Source: Microbispora rosea subsp. aerata (GTDB lineage Bacteria > Actinomycetota > Actinomycetes > Streptosporangiales > Streptosporangiaceae). From it: a stretch of DNA of 64,000 nucleotides. Position 1 is the first letter of the stretch. The number at the start of each line of letters is the position of its first letter. The notes below the pieces were generated by a model. The model did no database searches. It had not been told where the DNA came from and worked only from the letters and a program-made list of their open reading frames with translations. Of this stretch, positions 17,291 to 27,300 are shown one piece after another. Location of the stretch: NCBI RefSeq assembly GCF_014647835.1, contig NZ_BMPY01000008.1, positions 62,001 through 126,000 of the forward strand, in the 5' to 3' direction. The position numbers and the translations under genes are program-made.

Positions 17291-18268
17291 TCACCGTTTG
17301 ATGGTCGGCCGGGCGTCTTCCCGGATTACTTCCACCATGTCATCGAATTCAGGCAGGCCGCCGGCGGGGGCACGGACGGCGGCGACCTGAGCGGATTTTG
17401 GTCCCGCAGTAGGCTTGGCCGCACCCCAGGACTGGATATCCATGGCAGCGCCGCCGTCACTGTATGGCTTCTTCTGTTCCTGCGTAGTCCAGCGCGAGGC
17501 GACCTTGAAGGGGAGACCGCGCCTGTCGAAGGTGATGTACCAGTGCAGGACCAGGTTCGCGTAACTCGGGTCGGGCCGTCTTCCGGCCACCTCGCGGAAT
17601 GTCGGCGAGAGCCGGTAAAGCTCGGCGAACGTGATGGTGCCTTCGTAGATTCCGGTCACCTTGAGGTCGGGGGTTTTGCCCGCGGGGTTCGGCAGGTTGT
17701 ACCTGCGCCTATCGGCATCGGCGATCAACGCCTTTAGTGTCGCGATCTCGAAGATGTTGATGACCTGGTCGCCGAAGACCGTGGCTCCGGCGCTGCGCTT
17801 GCCGCGCGCCGCCCAGGTCTTTCCCTTGGGCAGGCCGGCGGTCCACAGGCGCCCCGTGCTGTAGAACCGGTTGTTCACGTTCACCCAGCGGTACGGCTTG
17901 GTCTGCGCGAGCAGGCTCTGCGAGACCAGGTCGCCTTCGGCGGCGCGTTCCTTGGCCAGGGGGAGCAGGTAGCGATTGAACCGCACCTGGCGCGTGGTGT
18001 TCGCCGCGACCACTCCACGCCGGCCCAGCAGCAGCGTTCCGTTCTGCAGCAAATCGAAGCGGTACGGGTGGGCCTGGCTGTCGTATTTGCTCCTGACCCC
18101 GAGATAAGCGCCACCGTACTGCGTGAACTTCACGCTCGCGCCCTTGGCGAGCTGGTTTCGCACGGCCCCGACCACATCGGGAACGGCGGCTTCGGCCGCG
18201 CCGGGAACGGTGAGCGTCGTCGCCGCGCCGGCGAGTACGGCGGACAGGAGAGCCGGTAAACGGCGCAT
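17291..18268 (-). CDS. Secreted protein of unknown function
   Basis: The 325-aa protein has a Sec signal peptide: MRRLPALLSAVLAGAATTL with cleavage near AEA-AVPD (about residue 27). There is no lipobox cysteine. The mature part starts VVGAVRNQLAKGASVKFTQYGG and continues FDLLQNGTLLLGRRGVVAANTT and VFGDQVINIFEIATLKAL, an alternating beta pattern like that of secreted LolA/LppX-type lipid-binding folds; that comparison is only structural impression. ATG at 18268 has GGAGG about 10 bp upstream. GC content looks low for the window, so transfer with the neighbouring RiPP block is possible. Confidence 0.75.
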   Translation of the reverse strand: MRRLPALLSAVLAGAATTLTVPGAAEAAVPDVVGAVRNQLAKGASVKFTQYGGAYLGVRSKYDSQAHPYRFDLLQNGTLLLGRRGVVAANTTRQVRFNRYLLPLAKERAAEGDLVSQSLLAQTKPYRWVNVNNRFYSTGRLWTAGLPKGKTWAARGKRSAGATVFGDQVINIFEIATLKALIADADRRRYNLPNPAGKTPDLKVTGIYEGTITFAELYRLSPTFREVAGRRPDPSYANLVLHWYITFDRRGLPFKVASRWTTQEQKKPYSDGGAAMDIQSWGAAKPTAGPKSAQVAAVRAPAGGLPEFDDMVEVIREDARPTIKR

Positions 18269-18739
18269 CGGTGTATGCCCTCCAAAATGATCTTCAGCAG
18301 CCCGCAGCGTAGCAGTCACACGAGCGAGCACGGCTGAAAATCCCATTTCCTCTTCGCGTAAACGTCGGCTCACGGCCGTTCCGTACGCCGGGAAAATGGC
18401 GGCTTTTCAATCGGACGACCGGCATGGTCCATCGGCCGCATCCGCCGCCGCATTCCACCCACGCTCCGGGACGACCTTGGGCGGACGTGGCGGGCGCTCG
18501 GGTCGCCGCCGCTTAGCAGCGGCGCGCCGGACCGGCCCAGGGCGCGCAGGGCAGGCAGGTCGGGCGTTCGGGTCGCCGCCGCTTCCCCGAGGCCGGCCAA
18601 CGCCCCAGGTGTTCCGCGAGGCGCGGACGCCCGCCGGGGCCGGGGTGAAGCACCCGCTACGCCGTGCGATCCGCCTCGCCCGGCCTGCGGACCCCACCCC
18701 GGCCGCCCCACCGTCCGCTTGAGGCTACGATGGCGCGAC
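18269..18739. repeat. Intergenic region with a 24-bp direct repeat
   Basis: No gene is supported in this 471-bp gap between two divergent genes. A 24-bp sequence at 18491-18514 recurs at 18561-18584 with one mismatch; its core is TCGGGTCGCCGCCGCTT, and the start-to-start distance is 70 bp. The function is unknown. Confidence 0.5.
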
Positions 18740-19354
18740 ATGCGCCGGACCGGCTCAGACCCGTACTGGAACACCAACGTCGCCCGGCACCCGGGCATCC
18801 TCCGGGCCGTGCCGGAGGGATGCGGCGACGCGCTGGACGTCGGCTGCGGAGACGGCCTGCTCGCGCGGAAGCTGACCAGCCGGGCCAAGCGCGTGACCGG
18901 CGTCGACAGGTCGCCGGAGATGATCGCGCGGGCCCGCGAGCTGTGCGCCGGGCGGCCGGAGCTCACTTTCGTGGAGGGCGACTTCCTCACCGCCGCGCTG
19001 CCCGCCGAGCGGTACGACTTCGTCTGCTCGGTGTCCGCGATCCACCACATGGACTTCGAGGCGGCTCTCACCCGCATGCGCGATCTGCTGCGCCCCGGCG
19101 GCACGCTGGTGGTGGTCGGGCTGGCCCGTGAGGCGTCCGCGGCGGATTGGGCGGCCAGGATCGCGGCCGCCCCGGTCGTACGGATCGTCAAGGTGCTGCG
19201 CCGCGCCCGGGAGCCCGAGGGGATGCCGGTGGCCGAAGCGCGGATGAGCTACGGGCAGGTGCGGGCCGCGGCACGCCGTCTGCTGCCGGGTGTGCGCTAC
19301 CGCTGGCACGTGCTTCGCCGATACTCCTTGACCTGGACGAAGCCCGACTCCTAA
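18740..19354 (+). CDS. Class I SAM-dependent methyltransferase
   Basis: The 204-aa protein begins MRRTGSDPYWNTNVARHPG and has SAM motif I ALDVGCGDGLLARKL, the acidic VTGVDRSPEMI, DFVCSVSAIHHMDF and LRPGGTLVVVGLA. This is the Methyltransf_11/25 pattern of small-molecule methyltransferases; the substrate is unknown. ATG at 18740 is preferred over TTG at 18719. Its end overlaps the convergent hemerythrin gene by 4 bp. Confidence 0.85.
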   Translation: MRRTGSDPYWNTNVARHPGILRAVPEGCGDALDVGCGDGLLARKLTSRAKRVTGVDRSPEMIARARELCAGRPELTFVEGDFLTAALPAERYDFVCSVSAIHHMDFEAALTRMRDLLRPGGTLVVVGLAREASAADWAARIAAAPVVRIVKVLRRAREPEGMPVAEARMSYGQVRAAARRLLPGVRYRWHVLRRYSLTWTKPDS

Positions 19355-19866
19355 TCGTCCGTACGCAGGAACTCGGGCCGGGAGCGGTGCCAGTCCGGGG
19401 AGTCCAGCGCGTTGAGCGCCGAGACGATCCGCTTCTCCTCGTAGAGGAAGTGCGTCTCTATCAACGCGCCCAGGGTGTCCAGCTCGCGCCGCACCTCGAC
19501 GGGGTCGGCCGCCGGGCCGAGCCGGTCGGCGAGAGCCTGGAGACGTTGGAGACAGTCCTCCACCAGGCGGTGGTCGCGGCGCAGTTCCTCCAGCACCGGG
19601 CGCAGCTCGGGGAAGTGCCGGGCGAGCTCGGGGAACGCGCCGTCGTCCTCCCCGGTGTGGTGGCGGTTCAGGGCGGAGCAGAAGGCCAGGCAGTGGGCCC
19701 GCAGCTCGCGCGGGCGCGCCTCGCCGGCCAGGTACGCGTCGATGTTGTCGCGCAGGTCCTCGAGCTCCTCGCGGAGCCAGATGTGCACGTCGATCAGCTG
19801 GTTGCCGAACGCCCTCAGGCGTCCATGCGATGTCGTCAAGGTCGTCCCTTGTCCCGGCGCCTCCAT
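19351..19866 (-). CDS. Hemerythrin (HHE) domain protein
   Basis: The 171-aa all-helical cytosolic protein has the spaced metal ligands of the HHE cation-binding domain: His28 in DVHIWL, His70 and Glu73 in NRHHTGEDD, His99 and Glu103 in RRDHRLVED, and His139 and Glu143 in ETHFLYEE. Such proteins bind a di-iron centre and sense or handle oxygen, NO or oxidants. The sigma factor and FMN reductase that follow could form an oxidative-stress neighbourhood, but this link is inferred. The gene overlaps the methyltransferase stop codon. Confidence 0.88.
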   Translation of the reverse strand: MEAPGQGTTLTTSHGRLRAFGNQLIDVHIWLREELEDLRDNIDAYLAGEARPRELRAHCLAFCSALNRHHTGEDDGAFPELARHFPELRPVLEELRRDHRLVEDCLQRLQALADRLGPAADPVEVRRELDTLGALIETHFLYEEKRIVSALNALDSPDWHRSRPEFLRTDD

Positions 19867-20101
19867 GCCCTCGGCGGTCTGCTTGCCGGGTGCACCGCGA
19901 CGCTGGACAAGGATCTATCACCGATGTGTCACCGGCGCAAAGGCCGCACGTACCAGACCTCGGTCAGCGGACGCGGCGGGGCGCACTCCCCGGCAGCCGG
20001 TTCCAGACGGGCAGGCGCATGCCCGGCGTGAGACCGTCCCGGGCTCTTCCGCGATCACGTCGAACGCGCCCCGGGTGAGGTCGACCCGGGGGCCGCGCCC
20101 G

Positions 20102-21124
20102 TCAGCGGGTCGTCCACGGGTGGAGCTTGTCGGGGTTGCGTACGGCCCAGATGCGGGTGATCCGGTCGCCGACGACCTCGAACGCGAACACCGAGACGGT
20201 GACGCCGTCCTGCTGCGCGACCAGGCCGGGCTGGCCGTTGACCGTGCGCTCCAGGAGCGTCAGGCCGGGCGCTGTGGCGGCGAGGCCGGCGAAGTAACGG
20301 GCGATCTGCTCACCGCCCCGCATCGGACGCAGCAGTGCGCTGACCAGGCCGCCGCCGTCGGCGATTCCCGTGGCGTCGGGGTCGAGGAGCCCGATGAGGG
20401 CCTTGATGTCCCGGGCTTCCCACGCCTGCTTGAAGTCCCTGACGATCTCCGCCTGCCGGGACGCGGGCGTCGCGGCGGCCTGTGTGCCGCGGATGCGGCG
20501 GCGGGCCGAGGAGGCGAGCTGGCGGCAGGCCGCCGGGGTGCGGCCGACGATCTCGGCCACTTCGGCGAAGGAGTAGCGGAAGACGTCGTGCAGGACGAAC
20601 GCGACGCGCTCGGCCGGGGTCATCGCTTCGAGCACGACGAGGAAGGCCATGCTGACCGACTCGTCCAAGGTCACCCGGTCGGCGGGGTCGGCGCCGATGC
20701 CGTCCGGCCGTCCGGCGGCCCACTCCGCGGGGTCGGGCAGCGGCTCGGGAATCCACTCGCCCACGTAGGTCTCCCGCCGCGCCCGCGCCGAGGAGAGCAC
20801 GTTGAGGCAGATGCGCCCGGCGACCGTGGTGAGCCAGGCGCCGGGGGACGCGATCGCGTCCCGCTCCCGCGGCGACATGGCGTACCAGCGGGCGTAGGTC
20901 TCCTGGACGACGTCCTCGGCCTCGGCCAGGGAGCCGAGCAGCCGATAGGCGAGATTGATCAGATGGCGCCGCTCTCTGATGATGTGCTCAGGCCCGCGTC
21001 GGACCGGTCGTGTCCCGGTTCCGGGTGGTCGGTCATGGTTGCGTACGCTCCCTGGGTCGAGTGCTGCCCCTACCGGTCCCGACAAGACAGCGCGGTGAAC
21101 TGTGAGGCCGGTCGGCCGCCTCAC
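20102..21124 (-). CDS. sigJ: SigJ-type ECF sigma factor with C-terminal SnoaL-like domain
   Basis: Sigma-70 region 2 is RERRHLINLAYRLLGSLAEAEDVVQETYARWY and region 4 is MTPAERVAFVLHDVFRYSFAEVAEIVGRTPAACRQL. A C-terminal NTF2/SnoaL-like domain follows, from about residue 230 (IVRDFKQAWEARDIKALIGLLDPDATGIADGGG), as in ECF41/SigJ proteins where it tunes activity. No anti-sigma gene is adjacent. The start is unclear. The frame opens at GTG 21124 (or TTG 21085), yet the best ribosome site (GGGAG) serves ATG 21035 in another frame. That frame would join this one if a single base were added near 20991-20998, so a frameshift or sequencing error is possible. Confidence 0.88.
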   Translation of the reverse strand: MRRPTGLTVHRAVLSGPVGAALDPGSVRNHDRPPGTGTRPVRRGPEHIIRERRHLINLAYRLLGSLAEAEDVVQETYARWYAMSPRERDAIASPGAWLTTVAGRICLNVLSSARARRETYVGEWIPEPLPDPAEWAAGRPDGIGADPADRVTLDESVSMAFLVVLEAMTPAERVAFVLHDVFRYSFAEVAEIVGRTPAACRQLASSARRRIRGTQAAATPASRQAEIVRDFKQAWEARDIKALIGLLDPDATGIADGGGLVSALLRPMRGGEQIARYFAGLAATAPGLTLLERTVNGQPGLVAQQDGVTVSVFAFEVVGDRITRIWAVRNPDKLHPWTTR

Positions 21125-21188
21125 ATTCCACCGGGCCGCGTTGTCGTACTGCTCGAAGCATCGGCATCAGCAGTGGAGCAGGAAAGCG

Positions 21189-21779
21189 ATGATCAAGATC
21201 GGAATCCTCCTCGGCAGCACCCGCCCCGGCCGCAGGGGCGAACAGGTCGCCACGTGGGTCCACCAGAGGGCGTCGCACCGCACCGACGCCGAGTTCGAGC
21301 TGATCGACCTGCGCGACCACCCGTTGCCGCACCTGGACGAGCCGACGCCGGCGCTGTTGTCCCAAGGCCGGTATGAGCACGAGCACACCAGGGCGTGGTC
21401 GGCCACGATCGCCTCGTGCGACGGGTTCGTGATGGTCACCCCCGAGTACAACCAGTCGATCCCCGGAGTGCTCAAGAACGCCATCGACTACCTGTACGCG
21501 GAGTGGAACAACAAGGCGGCCGGGTTCGTCTCGTACGGCGTCGTGGGCGGCGCCCGCGCGGTCGCGCAGCTGCGGCTCATCTGCGGGGCGCTGCGGATGG
21601 CCGACGTGGCCCCGCAGGTCACGCTGCCGCTGCTGACCGAGTTCGAGGATCACACCGTCTTCACGCCGAGCGCCGAGAGCGTCGCCGCCCTGGACACGCT
21701 GCTGGACCATGTCGTCGCCTGGAGCACGGCCCTCGCGCCGCTGCGGGCCGCCGGCCCGGTCGCCGTCGCCGCGACCTGA
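21189..21779 (+). CDS. NADPH-dependent FMN reductase family protein
   Basis: The 196-aa flavodoxin-fold protein has the phosphate loop ILLGSTRPGRRGEQVATWV (5-23), the family motif VTPEYNQSIPGVLKNAIDYL, and GARAVAQLRLICGALRM. These enzymes reduce FMN or quinones with NADPH in the cytoplasm. ATG at 21189 has AGGAAAG upstream. It is divergent from the sigma-factor gene, and its promoter may lie within the short shared gap. Confidence 0.92.
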   Translation: MIKIGILLGSTRPGRRGEQVATWVHQRASHRTDAEFELIDLRDHPLPHLDEPTPALLSQGRYEHEHTRAWSATIASCDGFVMVTPEYNQSIPGVLKNAIDYLYAEWNNKAAGFVSYGVVGGARAVAQLRLICGALRMADVAPQVTLPLLTEFEDHTVFTPSAESVAALDTLLDHVVAWSTALAPLRAAGPVAVAAT

Positions 21780-21841
21780 CGTTTCGCGGGGCTGTCCGGT
21801 CGTACCGGTGAGAAACCACACGGGTGACGAAGGGACGGCAG

Positions 21842-22282
21842 ATGCCAGCGCGACGCGAGGAAGACGAGGCCGAGATCAGGCGGCAGATCGGCAGGATCGT
21901 CGAGGGGATCCGGGCCAAGGATCTCGACGCGCTGCGGCGGCTCTACGCGACGGACGTCGTGTCCTTCGACGTCGAGCCGCCGCTGCGGCACGTGGGGATA
22001 GACGCCAAGCTGAAGAACTGGGCCAACGTCTTCGCGTTCTTCCAGGAGGTGGCGTACGAGGTGCGCGACCTTACGCTCGCCGCCGGCGACGACGTGGCGT
22101 TCGGCCACTGCTTCGGCCGGCTCAGCGGCACGTTGCCGGACGGTACGGCGACGAGCGGCATGTGGGTCCGGGTCACGTTCGGCTTCCGGAAGATCGGCGG
22201 CGAATGGCTGATCGCGCACGACCAGGTTTCCGTGCCGCTCGACATGCGCAGCGGCACGGGAGTGACCCACCTCGTGCCCTGA
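21842..22282 (+). CDS. SnoaL-like/NTF2-fold protein
   Basis: The 146-aa protein has the SnoaL-like pattern IVEGIRAKDLDALRRLYATDVVSFDVEPPLRHVG and then GEWLIAHDQVSVPLDM. This fold houses isomerases, hydrolases and many ligand binders, and no catalytic role can be assigned. ATG at 21842 has AAGGGA 6 bp upstream; an upstream GTG at 21824 adds six residues. It follows the FMN reductase by 62 bp and may share its transcript. The 22283-22519 gap is GC-rich with no gene seen. Confidence 0.8.
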   Translation: MPARREEDEAEIRRQIGRIVEGIRAKDLDALRRLYATDVVSFDVEPPLRHVGIDAKLKNWANVFAFFQEVAYEVRDLTLAAGDDVAFGHCFGRLSGTLPDGTATSGMWVRVTFGFRKIGGEWLIAHDQVSVPLDMRSGTGVTHLVP

Positions 22283-22519
22283 GGACGGCCGACGCCCGCC
22301 CCGGGCCGAGCCACTGCCGCTCCAAGCCGGGCCAGTGCCAAGCCCGCTCCGGCGGGGAGCGACCGGGCGAGGCCCGGGATCAGCCGCGACGACGGCCGTG
22401 GCGACCCCGCTGCGGTCACCCGGCCGTCGCAGGCGCCCTTCCCACACGCCTGCGGCTACCCCCATGCCCGTACCACCCCGTGTGTCCGTCGGCAAGGGGA
22501 TGGAAGCCGGAGACATCCA

Positions 22520-23893
22520 TCAAGAAGGGGTGGAGCCGGAGATCCGGGTGCGCAGGCCGCTCACGCGACGCAGGATGTCCCACCAGAACGGCGCGCCGAA
22601 CAACAGCGCGATCAGCGTGATGAGGTATCCCGGCCAGTGGCCCGGCGACGTGAGGCGCTGCCACCATTCCTCGCCGTGCCAGGTCCAGGTCGGACCGTCG
22701 GCGGCGTCCATCGTGACGCTCACCGGGGCGTGCGTGAAGATCTTCACGAACGCCGGGGTGCTCAGCACGTCGGTGACGCACGCGTACGTGTCCTTGCCGG
22801 ACTCGCACTGCTCACGCAGCGGCTCCAGCGCCTGGGGGCCCGACTGGCCGAACGCGGACACCGCGCTGCGGTAGGCGTTGTCGCGCAGCAGGGTCTTGCC
22901 GTACTCCAAGGAGTCCATGCTGAACACCAGCGTCACGACGAGGCCGAGCGCGACGATGACCCAGCGGACATAGCGGCGGTAGAGCTGGCTGAGCCGCTCC
23001 ATCTCGCCGTCGAACCAGTCCTCGACACCGCGCCGGAACGCCTCCAGGTCGTGGCTCGCCTTGTCCCAGACGGCTTTCAGCGGCCGGGAGATGGGGCTCT
23101 TGAGCGCGTCGAGGTCCCGCATGAGGGCCTCCACCCCGCCATGCTGCGTGGCGATCTCCATGACGGCGACGGCGAAGCGCGCGGGCGGGATGTCGGCGAT
23201 GCTCGTACGGCCCCGCTTGGCGTGGTCGATCTCCTGCAGCCGCTCGTGGAGCAGCTCGGCCATCGACTTGCCCTGGCCCGGCGGCAGCACGTCGCCCGGA
23301 GGATCCACGGTGACCGGGTCCGCGGTGACCACGGCGGCCTCCACCGGGTCGGCCTGTTCGGCGGCGTGAGCGGGGTCCACGGCCGCGTCCACCCGCCTCT
23401 GCGCGGGGACCGTCGCCTGCGCGGCGGTCGCCTGCCGCATGGTGCCCTGTTGCGCGGTCGCCTGTTGCATGGTCGCCTGCTGGGCGGCCGTGGAGTCGGC
23501 AGCGGCGGCGAGCGGCGGGCTCTCCACGGGCGGCGGCTGGCTGTTGAAGGCGGGGCGCGGGTCCGGGCCGAACGGCAGCCGCGCGAACACCCCCAGCATG
23601 CCGTCCGGCAGCCGCGAACGGCCCTCCTCCGGTGACGCCGCCTGCGTCTGCGACGTGTCCGTTTTACGGCCGGGCCGCGTGAGCGCGTTCAGCATGCGAT
23701 CCAGCCGGGAGCCGGCGTCGGCCGTCTCCGCGCCGTCGAGAGTGTCGCGCAGGTACGCCCACAGGAACTTGCTGCGGATGTCGAGCAGCCTGACGATGCC
23801 CTCGTTGATGCCGCTGACGAGAAGCGACAGCAGCAGGAAGGCCAGGATCAGCCCGACGGCTAGATCTGCGTAATACGAGATCAAAGAGATCAC
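22520..23893 (-). CDS. Membrane protein with Q/A/T pentapeptide repeats
   Basis: The 457-aa protein has an N-terminal helix (YADLAVGLILAFLLLSLLVSGINEG), a long variable linker, a helical region with ERLQEIDHAKRGRTSIADIPPARFAVAVMEIA, a membrane helix (VRWVIVALGLVVTLVFSMDSL) and a last hydrophobic segment (YLITLIALLFGAPFWWDIL). The overall layout resembles hypothetical membrane proteins with a WWDxL ending; I do not know a function. The linker holds five tandem five-residue units (QQAT-like). GTG at 23893 gives a compact start; the frame extends to 23947. Confidence 0.75.
   Translation of the reverse strand: MISLISYYADLAVGLILAFLLLSLLVSGINEGIVRLLDIRSKFLWAYLRDTLDGAETADAGSRLDRMLNALTRPGRKTDTSQTQAASPEEGRSRLPDGMLGVFARLPFGPDPRPAFNSQPPPVESPPLAAAADSTAAQQATMQQATAQQGTMRQATAAQATVPAQRRVDAAVDPAHAAEQADPVEAAVVTADPVTVDPPGDVLPPGQGKSMAELLHERLQEIDHAKRGRTSIADIPPARFAVAVMEIATQHGGVEALMRDLDALKSPISRPLKAVWDKASHDLEAFRRGVEDWFDGEMERLSQLYRRYVRWVIVALGLVVTLVFSMDSLEYGKTLLRDNAYRSAVSAFGQSGPQALEPLREQCESGKDTYACVTDVLSTPAFVKIFTHAPVSVTMDAADGPTWTWHGEEWWQRLTSPGHWPGYLITLIALLFGAPFWWDILRRVSGLRTRISGSTPS
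23412..23486 (-). repeat. Five 15-bp tandem repeats inside the membrane-protein gene
   Basis: Units start at 23412, 23427, 23442, 23457 and 23472 with the form GTCGCCTGYNNNNNG on the + strand. In the protein they read as five-residue units ending in QAT or QGT. The copy number could vary between strains. Confidence 0.8.
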
Positions 23894-24339
23894 CCTGCAC
23901 CCGTTGATACACGCTACGGGCTGCGATGGCAACGCTCCGATCCGCACACATAAGCGTCATTCGGAACATGCCGCGCGCCGAGGCGGCAATCACCGGCGCA
24001 TCGGCACCCACCTACGAGACCGCTCGTCCGCCTCCGGGAACCGCCTCAGCACGCCCTGGGACCGCCGCGCGCATTCGCAACCGCCCGCCTGCCTCCCGAG
24101 CACCCGCACGCCTCTTGGCCACCCCGCGCCGGGACCCGCGACGGCCGGGGCGGGGCGGGAATCCGCATGTGCGGAGCCCCGCCGCCGGTCGCCGGATCGC
24201 CGCCGCCCCGGCCTTATCGGCCAGTCCCGGCAGAGGCCGGCCAGGATCGGCAAGCCCTCGCGGGACCCGGCCGGAGGTTAGACGGTCCCCGTGAGAGCCG
24301 GCGGACCCGGCACGTCCTCGTGGGGCCGGCCGGGGTTGG
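23894..24339. other. GC-rich intergenic region downstream of glnE with a terminator-like hairpin
   Basis: No gene is supported in these 446 bp. At 24149-24183 an outer stem GGCGGGGC/GCCCCGCC (24149-24156 with 24176-24183) encloses an inner stem TCCGC/GCGGA with a 4-nt loop; a 5-nt bulge separates them on the left arm. It lies downstream of glnE on the minus strand and could terminate that transcript, although no T tract is present. Confidence 0.45.
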
Positions 24340-27300
24340 TCAGTCCTCGTAGAAGACGCGCTCCACCACGGTCCTCGCCCGCCGGGTGGCGCGCCGGTAG
24401 TCCTCGACGAAGTCTTCGGTGCCCTCCGGCGGGTAGCCGAGCGCCCGGGCGAGCAGCACGCGTTCCTTGACCGAGGTGGGGATGCTGTCGGACGCCCGGC
24501 CGCGCACCAGCATGAGGGCGTCGCGGATGCGCGAGGCGAACAGCCACGCCTGCGCGAGCACCGCCTCGTCGGCCGGGTCGAGCAGGCCCTCCCCCGCCGC
24601 CGCGCGCAGCGCGTCCAGCGTGCGGGTCGTGCGCAGCGCCGGTACGGCTCCCGCGTGCCGCAGCTGGATGAGCTGGGCCACCCACTCCACGTCGCTCAGC
24701 CCGCCCCTGCCGAGCTTGGTGTGCAGGGCGGGGTCGGCGCCGCGCGGCAGCCGTTCGGCCTCCATGCGCGCCTTGAGCTTGCGGATCTCGCGCACGACGT
24801 CGGCGGAGATGCCGTCCTCCGGGTAGCGCAGCGGGTCGACGAGCGCGATGAACTCGCGGCCGAGCTCGGCGTCGCCCGCGCAGAACCGGGCACGCAGCAG
24901 CGCCTGGGCCTCCCAGTGCGAGGCCCAGCGGTCGTAATACGCCTTGTAGGAGGCGAGCGTGCGCACCAGCGGCCCCTGCCGCCCTTCCGGCCGCAGGCTC
25001 GTGTCGATCTGCAGCGGCGGGTCGGGGGCGGGCAGCGCGAGCAGCCTGCGCGTCTCCTCGGCCACCGCGTGCGCGGCGTCGGTGGCGTCCCGCTCGGCCA
25101 CCCCGGGCAGCGGGGCGTGCACGAACATCACGTCTGCGTCGCTGGCGTAGGAGCTTTCCAGGCCGCCCAGCCGGCCCATCGCGATCACGGCGATCCGGGT
25201 CGGGAACGAGGCCCCCCGCCGCTCCAGCGTGACCTTGTTGATCGCCGCGTCCAGCGCCGCCTGGATCGTGACGTCGTTCAGCGACGACAGCGCCTGGCCG
25301 ACCTCCTCGATGTCGATCAGCCCGGACAGGTCGGCGCAGGCCGTACGGAACAGTTCCCTGCGGCGCAGCGCCCGCACGGCGGCGACCGCGGTCTCGGCGT
25401 CCTCCGCGTGGCGGCCCACCGCCGCGGCGGCCTCGGCGGCGAGCGTCTCGACCGGCCGTACGGCCAGCTCGGCGGGCGAGCCCAGCATCGCCACGGCCTC
25501 GGGGGCGTGCAGCAGCAGCCCGGTGACGTACTTGCTGGTGCCGAGGAGGCGGGCGAGGCGCTCGGCCACGGCGGTCTCGTCGCGCAGCAGGCGCAGATAC
25601 CACGGCGTGGCGCCGAGCTTGTCGCTCACCTGGCGGAAGCCGAGCAGGCCGGCGTCGGGGTCGGGGGCGTCGGCGAACCAGCCGAGCATGACCGGCAGCA
25701 GCGTCCGCTGGATGGCGGCCCGGCGGGAGACGCCGCTGGTGAGCGCGGCGATGTGACGCAGCGCGCCCTCGGGGTCGGCGTAGCCGAGCGCCTCCAGCCG
25801 GGCGGTGGCGGCGGCCGGGGACAGGCGGACCTCGGTCTCGGGCAGGCGGGCGACGGCCTGCAGCAGCGGCCGGTAGAACAGCTTCTCGTGCAGCCGCCGC
25901 ACCTCCAGGGCGTGCCGCCGCCAGGTGGTGGTGAACGCCCCGACCGGGTCGGCCGTCATGCCCAGCGCCCGGCCGAGCCGCCGCAGGTCGGCGGTGTCGG
26001 ACGGCACCACGTGGGTGCGGCGCAGCCGGTGGAGCTGGAGCAGGTGCTCGACCTGGCGCAGGAAGGTGTAGGCCTCGGCGAGCGCCTTGGCGTCGTCGCG
26101 CCCGACGTAGCCGCCCCTGGACAGCGCGGCGAGGGCCGACAGGGTGGCCCGGCGGCGCAGCAGCGGGTCGGAGCGGCCGTGCACGAGCTGGAGGAGCTGG
26201 ACGGCGAACTCGATGTCGCGCAGCCCGCCCGGCCCGAGCTTGATCTGCCGGTCGGCCTCGCCCGCGGACACGTGCGCCTCCACCCGGCGGCGCATGGCCT
26301 GCACGTCCTCGACGAAGTTGGGCCGGGCCGCGGCCTGCCAGACCAGCTCGTTGACGGCGGCGACGTACTGATGACCGAGCTCCAGGTCGCCGGCGACCGG
26401 GCGCGCCTTGAGCAGCGCCTGGAACTCCCAGGTCTTGGCCCACCGCCGGTAGTAGGTCAGGTGGCTTTCCATGCTGCGCACCAGCGGGCCCATCTTGCCC
26501 TCCGGCCGCAGGTTGGCGTCCACCTCCCACAGCGCCCCTTCGGGGGTGCTCGCCGAGCAGGCCCGCATCATGCCCTGCGCGAGGCGGGTGGCGATCTGCA
26601 GCGCCTTGGTCTCGTCCACGCCGTCCTTGGGCTCGGCCACGAAGACCACGTCGACGTCGGAGATGTAGTTCAGCTCGCGGGCGCCGCACTTGCCCATGCC
26701 GATGACGGCCAGCCGTACGTCGCCCGCGTCGGCCACCTCGGCCCTGGCGATGGCGAGGGCGGCCTCCAGCGCGGCCGCGGCGAGGTCGGCCAGCGCGGCG
26801 GCGGCCTCGGCCAGGGTGCACTCGCCGGTCACGTCGCGCGTGGCCAGGTGCAGCAGCCGGGTGCGGTAGGCGACGCGCAGCGCGTCCAACGCGGAGCCGC
26901 CGGTCACGGCGGCCGGCCCGTTGCTTCCCCCGGCGCCGCCGCCGGCCACGGGCTCGGGCGCGCCGGCGTCCGCGCCGACGGCGTACAGCATCTCCTCACG
27001 CAGCTCGTTCGCGGTGGGCCAGCTCGTCCACCGGATCTGCGGCAGGCACTCCGGGTGCCGCACCACGTGCTCGCCGAGCGCCGCGCTGATCCCGAACACG
27101 CCGAGCAGCCTGCGGCGCAGGTCCGGGTCCGCGCGGAACGCCCCGAGCACGCTCGGGTCCCGCTCGACCAGGCGGCTCAGCGTGGTGAGAGCCAGGTCCG
27201 GGTCGGCGGCCCGGACGAGGTCGTCGAGCAGTGCGAAGTCGCCGACCGCCTCCGGGCCGAGCTCGTCCAGCAGCCGTTCGGCCCGCGCGCCGTCGGCGAA

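Noticed and set aside
23412-23486. Regular 15-bp repeat considered as a CRISPR or regulatory array
   Set aside because: It is in frame inside a coding sequence and encodes pentapeptides.
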